Shown: piece after piece, positions 21,599 through 33,200 of the stretch
Position numbering within the stretch: the first letter of the stretch is position 1
How the letters are laid out: each line of letters begins with the position of its first letter
Assembly (NCBI GenBank): GCA_949825045.1
Contig: OX463832.1
Span: forward strand, 18,966,552 to 19,030,551
DNA from: Argyresthia goedartella
Taxonomy: Eukaryota; Arthropoda; Insecta; Lepidoptera; Argyresthiidae
Direction of reading: 5' to 3'
Length of the DNA stretch: 64,000 bases
Translations under genes and position numbers: made by a program
The notes under the pieces: model-generated
The model's database searches: none
What the model was told of the DNA's origin: nothing
The model's input: only the letters and a program-made list of their open reading frames with translations

Positions 21599-21742
21599 CT
21601 GTGTGTGCGTGTCCCGCTGTCGGTTCCGCTTCGGGTACGGTTTCCGCAGGTGCACGTGGTTGGTATGCAGTTTGCGGGCGCCGTCGTTCTTGAAGCACTT
21701 GCCGCAGAACTCGCACTTGAAGTCCTTGGACTCCGTGTGCAC
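21599..21742 (-). CDS. Zinc-finger gene, most 3' recognised exon
   Basis: Starts after GTCGGCAG in phase 0 and adds the VH that completes the previous finger. A full finger ([20 protein letters not shown]) and a basic tail ([13 protein letters not shown]) follow. A candidate donor, CACACACAG/GTATATAC, is at 21598. If that donor is not used, the frame continues without a stop into LINE ORF1. A diverged tandem copy of the last 70 or so bases, including the donor (CACTCACAG/GTTACA), lies at about 21525-21597. Confidence 0.75.
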
Positions 21743-24019
21743 CTGCCGACAAAATTGCGGCCAATATGGCCGATTAATTATGGTTAGGGCAACACATTTC
21801 TTGGTATGACGGGGTTGTTTCCACTGCTTTGTTTTCCAATGTAGTGTAGCTGCATGCTTGCTGTGAATTAACGATTTGACTTAAAGTGAACTCACACTCA
21901 TCCGAGCCAAACGCGTCGAACGAGCCGAACGAAATTATTTTTTGGACTATTTACACGAATACCTATGAAATCTCGCACACCTGCGATTCTAAAGTGTCGA
22001 CGCGGGAAGGTCTTCCCAGGTTTCATAGGATTTCATATAATAATTCTAAGATTCCTTTCTGTCTGCTCGTTCGACGCATTCAACCCGTATAAGTGTGTGT
22101 TCACCATTAATTTTGACAGATTTTGAGAAATAAAATTTTGTTATCATATAAATAGTTTATTTTTTTAAATAATCCTATCTCTACTTTCGTGTGCCAGTCA
22201 GTTTCTAAAGTCTATCCCATAGTAAGTATAAATGCAGTGAAAACGTTTTAAAATGTATAGTTACACTCAGTTGAGCGAGGTAGGTGCCAGCTCTACGGTC
22301 CCGCTTAGAAATGTCTTTAGGGGCGAGTCGAGCGTCAGGGCCCCAGGGCCCGAGGTTCTCGAAGCCAAATAGTCGTCGCCGAGTGTGGCGTATTTTCGCC
22401 GTTTGAGACCCTCTGTCTTTCACGCCACAACGCCGGCTGTGGCTGAGGTGGCTGGTAGGCGATACGGTGCCAGCGTATCCACGCAGGTCGCCTCCCTCAC
22501 CAGCGACCTCCTCCTCCGCCAGGGATTGATGATCGTCAATCAGTCTGGCCACTTGTCATCGTCGCGTTCCAGGCCATTTGGCCCGAGGATTGTTGGCTCG
22601 CCGTAACTGGCAAGGGCCCGACGGATGACGTCATTGCGACTGGTATGACGGGACCACCGGCGGCGCTGCGTTGGCACGAGAGGCCGTGGTGACCTAGTTG
22701 GCCCACCCTGGCACCATGGATTTCGTTTGTCCTTACGCATAATTAATAAGTGCCGTATATTCGATTCCATCCTATCTATTCGAAAAGAGGCGAAGGGTTC
22801 CTCATTAATTGCAGGCAAAATGGGTCATTCCGGCGCAATGAATAACAGTGACGAAATTACTTTTGAATTCGGAACAATATTTAATCAAAAAGTTTGAACG
22901 CAATTCGCTTCGATAAAGTTCTGGCAGGTAATAAAAACCAGTCAAGTGCTAGTCAAACTCGTGTACGAAAGCGTTCCATACCACCGTACAATGGTAGGGA
23001 TGGTGTGGAGTGAATAGTTTGGATTTTACATAGCAAAATGTTGTTTAAAAAATTATTGGTGCGGCTACTTTGACCCCTCATGTACGTATCCAGGTGCATT
23101 CATAAGTTTATATGTGGGTTGCAGATAAATAATTATTTTATTCTGTTTTTAGTATAAAGCGCCATTGTACTCACATATCGCATGTGCCGGTCCCGGTTGC
23201 CCATGTGGTTGATCTCTCACACACTCACACACACAGCAGTGTACTCACATATCGCATGTGCCGGTCCCGGTTGCCCATGTGGTTGATCTCTCACACACTC
23301 TCACACACAGCAGTGTACTCACATATCGCATGTGCCGGTCCCGGTTGCTCATGTGGTTGATCTCTCACACACTCACACACACAGCAGTGTACTCATATAT
23401 CGCATGTGCCGGTCCCGGTTGCCCATGTGGTTGATCTCTCACACACTCACACACACAGCAGTTTACTCACGTATTGCACGTGCCGGTCCCGGTTGCCTAT
23501 GTGGTTGAACTCTCTCACACACTCTCACACACAGATAAATACACATAGCAGTGTACTCACGTATCGCGCGTGCCAGTCCCGGTTGCCAATGTGGTTGAAC
23601 TCTCTCACACAAACACGTACACACACACTGCAGTGTACTCACGTATCGCACGTGCCGGTCCCGGTTGCCCTTGTGGTTGAACTCTCTCACACAAACACAC
23701 ATACACACACACTGCAGTGTACTCACGTATCGCACGTGCCGGTCCCAGTTGCCCATGTGGTTGAACTCTCTCACACAAACACACACAAACACACACATAT
23801 ACACAGCAGTGTACTCACGTATCGCACGTGCCGGTCCCGGTTGCCCATGTGGTTGAACAGTTTGCCGCACACAGAGCAAGGATAGCGCTCGCCCAGGTGG
23901 ATGCGGCTGCAACAAACACACATACATACACTGCATTAGATAGATTACGCGGAAACTTAAGTACATTCTCGGTAATTTCAGCGGACATTCCAGTAACTGA
24001 CATGTAAATAAATGTTAAT

Positions 24020-24061
<42 letters not shown>

Positions 24062-24182
24062 ACGGTCAACTCAATAAATCCGGTTAGTATCCATAATTAC
24101 CGATAAGTATTCATACTAACCACTTATTTTGGTGAATGTAATAAATATAGCCAAAATCAGTCCGACTACTTTGATCGGTTAT

Positions 24183-24213
<31 letters not shown>

Positions 24214-27200
24214 AGCGTTTATTCAATCGTCACAATATAAAAAACAGAACACAGAAAATAAGTAGACATGGAATAGAAACAACAATTAAGTAGTTCAGGT
24301 TTATAAGATATTACAACTCGGGAAAAAAGCGTGCGTTCTATTGGGGTGAGTTATGTATGGCGACGGTGAAACGGTTCGCATATGCTTCAGGAAGACCTGT
24401 AGCGTGGCTGGTATTCTGTCGGAACCAGATTAATTTGGGTGTGATACTTAAGGTGGACTAAAATTCACAAACACAAATCGCACGTAGGTAACCCTAGCGT
24501 GATCAAGCGAGACAGGAGTTTACAGAACAATCTTGTGATGTCAGAGTAAAAGAAGCTCTCAGGCGTAGTGATGCGGCGCAATCTAGCCTGCACGGGCGGG
24601 GCAACCGATTCTGTAGGTGCTTAGCGATTGTTGTACGTAGCGCAGGTGCGAGCTAGATTGCGCTTTATTGTCGCGCAGCGAGAGTAGCTATTTATTTTAG
24701 TGTATTTGCGGAGTGATCTTTCTGTACGTAGTACTATTAAGTATTCTGTGATATTAGTTAGATAAAAAAATATTTGAGGACAATCTTACACAAATCGAAA
24801 AAGGCCCATAGTAAGCTCAACAAGGCTTGTGTTATGGGTACTAGACGACGATATATTTAATAGAGATAAATGCTTATGTCAATACATAGAAATATCCAAG
24901 ACTAAGAAACAAACATGCATGCTCATCACACAAATATCTGCCGTTACTGGTATTCGGACCCAGGACCGTCGGCTTCGTAGGCCGGGTCACTACCTGCTAG
25001 GCTCAACCGGTCGTCGATAGAAGATTTGGCGACCTCTGTGGCGCAGCGGTTGTGGCTCTGCCCACCATGCGAGAGGTCCCGGGTTCGATCCCCGGCTGGG
25101 GCAAAGAAAAAAAACCCCCAGGTCTTGGATGTTTATATGTGTGTGACGTCACTGTTTCTGGTTCCCACTACACAGGGTATCCTAGTGTGGGGCCAGCGAC
25201 ATGTGCTTTGTAAAAAAAAAAAAAAAAAACATTATCATTACCTGTGCAGTCTCATATTGAATTTCCGCGCAAACCTTTTCCCGCAGGTGTCGCATTTGAA
25301 CGTGACGCCGTCTTCGTGCTCGGCCATGTGGTCCTTGAGCGCGTTGTTCTGAAACCGGAAGCGACAAATGAAACCAGTGTTGCTAGCTCTTGAAAAATGT
25401 GTCACCCAAAAGTTCGGGGGAAAATATAAACATTAAGGGCCTTACCACAAAAAAATAAACTACCGTTCAACACTTGTTTAAAAACAAAAATGGGATTTGA
25501 CGTTTGATTTGAGGTTAAACGCTGTTTAATATTTTTGTGGTAGCACGCAAACATTTTGAGCCACATACATTGCTTCTGGCCCCACACTAGGATACCATGT
25601 CTCGTGGGAACTAGAAACAGCGAAGTCACACACATATAAACATCCAAGACCTGGGCCTTTTAATTTTATTTATCCCCAGCCGTGGATCGAACCCGGGACC
25701 TCTCGCATGGCAGGCAGAGCGAGAACCGCAGCGCCAAAGACTTAAACATACATAACTAACTCGTGCTACAAATGTTCACATACGTTGCCGATACTCGTCC
25801 GTAGGTATCATTCGTATACAATTTTGTTTGAGCAAAATTATGTTTAACCGCAAAGTAACGCATACATTTGTACCTGAATATGAATTTGTATTTGAATAAC
25901 ACCCAAGTAACAATAATCAATCAATGATAAATGTAATACGGCCATGTGATCCGAGGATCACGTCTAATGTGTTTGGCTTCCACATTAACTCACCCCCCCC
26001 CCCCCCCCACACACACACACACACACACACACACATGCACACATTCTAACACACACCACTAAACCCCCACCTACACACACACACACACACCTACACAAAA
26101 CTGTGGCATGTCTTCGTCGTAAATCGTTCACTGTTTTTGTTGTCTTTTCTCATAAATATCTGGGTAACATAGTTAAACCACAGACTAATAATACAAGGAG
26201 ACTCGAACAATAAATCGTGCTCCGGAAGAAAGCTAAAATTGCCGCCCAGACACAGATGGCGTTAGCCCTGTTTGCTGCTTGCTTCAGACTTATCATTCTT
26301 ACTTACAAAACTTACAGCCGAATCGGGTCCTCTCATTTTGGGATAGATAGAATAGACGATCATAGCTACTGTTAGCGGCGGCTACGACTTTAGCCTGGTG
26401 CCGGTACAGATTTACAAAGACAGATGTTTTTTGTACGTTAAAATGCCCTAGGTGGCGTCAGAGATTTATTAGCACCAGACTCAGATTAGATCTCAATATA
26501 ATTCAAAATATGATCGTAAATTTCGTGACTTATCGAAACAATATGATGACGCAATTGGTTCGATATCAGTTGCGCAATCTGAATGTTCTGGGTTCAAATC
26601 CAAGTATTTTTCTTGTTTTTTTTAGTGCTTAAGTTTTCTTATAAATAGGTACGGAACCCTTCGTGTGCGAATCCGACGCGCCGTTGACCGGCTCTTTCAA
26701 CCATTTAGACAAAACTTCTCCAATAAAATTTGTATCAATTTTATTACAGGCGTAAAGGCAAACAAGTAAAAATACATCCACAAATTTATAAATTTGTATA
26801 TGGTATCGTAAGAAATTGTGCCTCTTCTATTTAGACCATACATTTCTCTATAGTTTACCTGTAATATTTAAGTAATGACAAGGACAAGGACATTGGCAGT
26901 CGTCGTTTGAGGGACCGAGGTTTTGACAACTGCTCTAATTCTGATTAAACTATGGCTCTGGGGCTTTCCTGGTCCAGAGGACCTCGCTCGCTGTGCAGCG
27001 CGGTAGCACTGCCAGTGTAATGGCATTGTTTGCGTTATGTGTTTGTATACATTTTTCCTTTTTAAGGTAACCCTAAAAATACGCGTGAAGCACCGTACAC
27101 GTGTTAGAAAGTTAATTACAAAAGTTGATCGCAATACTATTTGCAGTAACTTCATTAAATAAATAAGAAAATTAAAAAAAACTTTGGCTCAATGAATAAA

Positions 27201-30200
27201 ACCTTATAAACAACATCAAAAGGTAATTTGTCCGCACTGGGGATCGAACCACGAACAACCGCTTGAAACCATCCACCTTGCTGATAAGAACGGCGAATAT
27301 TACAAATAAGTTCTTTCGTTCGGCAATGAAAGCATTGAGATTGTGGTGCAGACTGAAATCACAATTTAGTGATGAAAAATACTATGAGCGACATCTAGAT
27401 TCGTTACCAATGAATTATTTTTCGATGTACGGTGCTTTATATGGCGATCACTCTTCTTTATATAATTACTCTATGGTTAAATCCATTAATGGCCTCACTC
27501 TTAGACTATATATTAAGCCTTCCTTATTAGAATGGCAATGTGATATTTGTGATTGGTTTTTGTTGTTGTTGTATTATGCGTATCTTAATTTATGACATCG
27601 GGGAATTGAATTGAATAAAACGATTAGATCATCGCCGGTCGCGCGGTCATGCAGGGTGCAGGAGAAGTCATAGACTGGCTAAACGTGGAGACAGCTCCGA
27701 TTTTGCCACCCTTTTGAGAAAAAGGCTATGTATATACTACGGCACAGTCAACCTGGCACCCGCGAGGAATGCGTTTCTCCTCCCTCGCTCGCTCGCTCTC
27801 GCCCTCGACGCGTCAGTAATATAGTGACGGACGGTATGAAGTCATCAGAGCGAGGTGCCAAGTTAACTTAGGCGTATAATACGTCATACACCGTTTTAAT
27901 AAACGCTCTCAGCTCTGAGAGCTGTCATATACACGGACTTGAGCTTCATGCGCACCTGCATCTTAAATCCGTGTCTCGAGCCCTCAGAGTTGAGAGAGTT
28001 TATTAAGGCGCTCGTCCCTGCAAAGGTCCCGTTACTCCAGGCGGAAAGACCCGCAGGGTGAGAGGGATGGAATCGGGAAAAAAATAAAAAACGTAGCGCT
28101 AAACCACAGAAAAATTGTTTAAAATTAACTACGCTATTTTATTGAAAAGTTTTTAAGGAGATTTTGCGAATACATAATATCTACATTTTGAACGCAGTTC
28201 CACAATTAAATTAGTTAGGATTTCAGAATTACAGGAAAAATAAAACCTTTTAGAGGTTTTATTTTCTAATTAAATTCTATTGAGAAAATTTTATCCAATC
28301 GCGTTTCCCTTTAGTGAAAATCTTAATCAAATACTCAATAAACGTTAACCCAAAAATCTAATCTGAAGATGACTTCATGGCGGAGTAAATGGATTCGAAA
28401 AAAATCCCATTTTTTTTTTCGTAACACCTTAACACGAGCTGTATAGTTGATTGATCGGACGTCCCTATAAGGACGCGCCATTTAAACAACTTAATAAATG
28501 TTGTCTATTACTGTCCCCACCGAGGCGCACAGGCCTTTACCCGGATACGAGTAAGATTAAGCCTTAGTCTACCACGCTGGCTCAGTGCGGGTCGGTGGAG
28601 GGGTTTTTACGACGACTACCACGTAGCGATAGTAGCCGGGACCTACAGCTTAATGTGTCATACGAAACACTGAACATCCGATACTGTACTTAAGATAAAT
28701 TAATTATCTCATTGGTACATGGTCAGGATTCGATCCTGCAGCTCCTGTGTGAGAAGCGTGAAACCCATTAGACCACGGAGCGCTTTTTTAACTGCTTGGC
28801 ATTGAAAACAACCATGAAATCTGTGATATTTGCAATCAAGTAATTATTAAACCATTACATAGAAATGTTCTTTTGTTTAGCTACGATATCACAGACACAT
28901 ATATGACATTCCATTTTATCTCACCTCATCTAATCTCTTCTCATCTCACTCTATCCTATCTCATCTCATCTCACCATATATCTCTTCTCATCTAACGCCA
29001 TGTTATCTCATCTCATCTCACCACATGTCTTCTAATATAACGCCATCTTATTTATTTATTTATTTATTTATTTAGGTAAACCTTACAGCTTTTAGTATTA
29101 TATACAAGTGACATTATAAGATATTACGCCAATTACAAGGTACTCAAATATACAGTTCAATACAGCAGTTTTAAAGAATGATAGTTACTTATGTCTAATG
29201 TTATTAAGTTATAGTGAGTGGGTATTTAAATTAAGATTGTAAATACTATTTTTATTATGTACTTGTCCATATTTCATGACGTAGGAGGAGGGGGGAGGAA
29301 TGGAGTAGGGTAAAGTATCTTTATAAGCGATAAACGATATACAATAGAAAGTCATTCATGTAAGTTAATGAGAGACAGAATTTTACTTTTAAGTGTGTTA
29401 CGTGATGGGCCAAACAAATCAATAGATGAGAATTTTTTATTGTAAAGTGTGGGTAAGCGAATAAATGGGGAGTTTTGAGCGTAGTTTGTTGCGAATTTGG
29501 GCACGTACAAAAGTGGTGTACGGCGGGTTCGTTTGTTGGGTATATTGAACCTTATTAGTTTGAGTAAGTCACCGCAGTCAAATTTACAATTTAATAGGTC
29601 GAACAAAAACATCATATCGATGAGATCGCGCCTGTCCTCTAATGACATTACCTTGTGACGTAAGCATGATTCAGCATAGTCGTTAGATAGAAACCTAGCT
29701 CTAGAGTTGAGGTGCTTCACGAACAGACACTGGATACGCTCTATTTGGGTGCGATGTTGGGCGTAGAGTGGTCGCCAGACAACGGCACCAAACTCTAAAA
29801 CACTTCTGACATACGCATAATAAAGAGCTTTGAAGCAGTGTACGTCCTTGAATGGGAGACTACTCCGAATAACAAAACCCAATGACTTGAATGCCTTGCT
29901 GGTGATATGTTCGACATGTTCATTAAACGAAAGTTTATGGTCCCCAATCATTATTCCCAAATCACGTACTATATTCGTTCTTGGTATAGCTTCCTTACTA
30001 ATCATATAGTTATATTGTATTGTAGTATGTTTTCGTGAAAACGAAATCACCTGGCATTTACTTGTATTTACACTGATTCGATTTTCAGAATGGTATTTTG
30101 TTAGATTGTCGAGATCAGATTGAAGTAAGTGGCAGTCATCTATAGTTTCTATTCGTCTAAATATCTTCTTGTCGTAATTATATATAAATAATTATAATTT

Positions 30201-33200
30201 TTGAAACATTGAGGTATGTCGAAGAGGTATATATTATAAAATAAGGGTCCTAAATGCGATCCTTGAGGAATGCCAGATGTCACTGTTATATAATTTGATC
30301 GATATCCCCCTAGTACCACCGCCTGACACCTATTCTTTATGTACGATTCAACCCACCTAAGTAGGTTCCCGTTTATACCCAATATATGTAGCTTAGTTAG
30401 TAAGTTATCGTGGTCTACTGGATCGAATGCCTTCTCAAAGTCCGTGTATATAACATCAATTTGAGCCTTTGTGCTCATATTAGATGTTATATACTCGGTC
30501 AAAAGAAGTAAGTTGGTTTCGACTGATCTTGATTTAATAAAGCCATGCTGGGCCGTAGGTATGCTCTTGATAGTATTTGCATATACATAGTGGTATACAA
30601 TTTTTTAAACATTTTACCGCGAATATTTAATTTAGATAGGGGCCTATAATTCGTTATATAATTTTTGACACCTTTCTTGTGAATAGGTACAATTTGTGCT
30701 TAAAGAGAGGGTGTTTTTCCCAAACGTTGGAAAGCCAACGTTTGGGAAAAACACCCTCATTCAAGGATCGTTGATAAATAATTTTAATGGGTAGAAGAAG
30801 TCCACGCTTGCACTTTTGTATGAAAATGGCTGGTATTCCATCGGTTTTTCGGTGATCAAGTCCATTAAATAACTTCATTAACCCCGCATCAGTTACTTGA
30901 ATATGACACAAATGATCAGATACAGTGTTTTGATCTGACCCTGCATCAAATTTATGAGACGAGGAAGGAGTAATAAATACACTTTGGAAGACTCGTTGAA
31001 TTAGTTGCAAATGTCTTATCCTTTTGAAAGTGTTTTGCCCTGATATTGCATGTTACACGGATATCCATTATTGTTCCGCTTAGACTTAATATATTTCCAA
31101 AATTCTTTAGGGTCCTTTTTTATAGAATTTTGACATCGCAACAGGTATTGCTCAAGACATTCGATTTGTAGTGCTTTAGTTCTGGATCTTATTAATGAAA
31201 AAGCGGAGTAGTCTAGCGGGTTTCTATATTTTTTCCATAAGTTATGCAATCTGTGTTTTTCTTTGAGGCTATTGATGAATGCGGGGCTGTACCACTTTGG
31301 ATAATGATATCGGGACGAAGTTTTGATAGTGGGTATATGTTTAGACATTAGTACTTCCAGAATCTTGTAAGAACAATCAACTGCATCATCGACTGAGCCA
31401 GTGTGTAGTAATTCTTCGTTTAATAATTTGTATTCGCCTTTGTGAAACTTCCGCAATACGCGAGGTTGGGTGCGTAATGGACGCGAGCTTAGCTCATTAA
31501 TTAATAATTCAAGTGGTGGATGGAATACGTCTATTTTGCTAAGTGGCTGGACACACACACGGCAATCAAGAATTAGGTTTGAAAAAATTAGGTCGAGTGT
31601 GTTGCCGCAGGAATTACACGTGAAGTTGTATTGAGCAAGTCCCATCAGTTCGGTCATATTCAGAAACTCCGTCGTGGCATCAAGTCTGATTTAGTTTCTC
31701 TGTGGATAGTATACTCATATGGGGAACGATCCCACGACACGAAATGAGAATTAATATCACCTGCCAATAAAAACATATCAGAAGGCGTTTTTGTGGTAGC
31801 ACACGTCATCGAGTTTATAAAATCACTTATTAATTTTGGCGAATTTTCGTCACAGGAAATTGGGGGTACATACACGGTTCCTATGTGCAAATCGCATGTA
31901 CTTTGCGAGTCACCGCCTCCGTGGCAGTTTAATTCGTTACGAGGTATTGTTATCCACATACTTTCAACAGACCCATAACACAAGTCTGGGCGCTCCGAGG
32001 CGCGGAGATGTTTTTTGACTAATACCAAAATACCATCGACTTATGTTGACGGTCACTGCGAAACACATCATACCTATCGTCACATATTTCTGAATCTAGG
32101 ATGCCCTCACGCAACCAGCTCTCCACTGCAATTATTAAGTCATAGTCGTTAATAGCTATACTCTGATAGAAATTATGTAGCTTGCTCCTCAAACCACGAA
32201 CGTTTTGATGGTAAAAACTTAAGTTATTCACTTTTAATTTTGTTAGGATTGTAAACGATGGATATGAACTGATCGATAGTATAAACGAAGGTAACTCCGA
32301 TGTTAAATAACGTAAAATTTTCGTGTTTTGTGGGATGCACATGCACAGAATAAAATTTAAGACGAGCTAAAACAACTAAAACTGGTAAACTTTGTTGAGC
32401 TGGAAGCGTGTCGAGGCAGGCGAGAGGCTCGCGTGGCGGCGGCGTTTTAATGAATTATCTCATCTCATCTCACCACATATGTCTAATATAACGCCATCGT
32501 ATCTCATCTCATCTCACCACATATCTCTTCTCATCTAAAGCCATCTTATCTCATCTCATCTCACCACATATGTCTTCTAATATAACGCCATCTTATCTCA
32601 TCTCATCTCACTACATCTCTTCTCATCTAACGCCACCTTATCTCATCTGATCTCACCCCATCTTACCCTCAGCATCTTGCCGCATAGTTCGCAGAGGTGC
32701 GGGTGCGTGTCCGCGGGGTACCAGGTTCGCTTCTCGTTCGAGTGTTCCCGCTTGAAGTGGTAGTGGTACTCCGAAGCGGACGATATGAGCGCGCCGCACT
32801 GCAAGTGTAAAATGTGTACAAATAAAAATGACCTATACCTTCGCAATTCAAGAATATCACAATTAGATGCTATACTGTGAAGGCAATGTGGATGGGGAAC
32901 GCCTGAAGCTACCAGTTTGTTAAGAGATACCGCGCAATCGACACAAATCTTAAGAGTTGGAATGCTGCGGCTCACACAGTCAATGACTTATAAAAAGTGG
33001 AATCGTTATAAAAACAATTAACCCGACGGCATTTTGTTTCAACACCACGTACAAACTTATGAATGCACCCGGTTACTTGCAATCAGGCAATGCACCATTT
33101 ATACGTTTGCATATGATATTTGCAAGATTAATGATTATGATTTTTATATACCCAAGCCCAAGATACAGGGAATCCTAGTTTGGGGCTAGATCAATGTGTG

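Larger units (their letters stand above)
29051..32450 (-). mobile_element. Non-LTR retrotransposon inserted in a minisatellite
   Basis: The minus-strand element has a (TAAA)n tail at 29051-29074 and a GC-rich 5' end at about 32400-32450. The minisatellite continues on both sides. Endonuclease, RT and C-terminal parts are recognisable but split over many frames, so it is long dead. The type is Jockey/CR1-like. It lies in the intron after exon 32667-32798, in gene orientation. Confidence 0.8.

Noticed and set aside
23160..23818. CRISPR-like spaced repeats
   Set aside because: Repeat units are exon and donor copies with microsatellite spacers in an animal intron.
23406..23966. Open frames of 159-167 codons on both strands suggesting a repeat protein
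   Set aside because: They are by-products of the exon-derived minisatellite. Spacers are TG/CA microsatellite and each unit has a splice donor. Only 23819-23906 has an acceptor and fits the gene's phase.
25027..25100. tRNA gene
   Set aside because: A and B boxes are present, but the sequence continues into a SINE body with a poly(A) tail shared with other copies, and the acceptor ends do not pair.
27263..27595. 110-codon plus-strand frame as a gene
   Set aside because: No start context, splice sites or recognisable domain; AT-rich composition gives such frames by chance.
28713..28784. tRNA gene on the minus strand
   Set aside because: The acceptor stem fails and the anticodon loop lacks the usual T. 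Better read as a SINE head or tRNA pseudogene.
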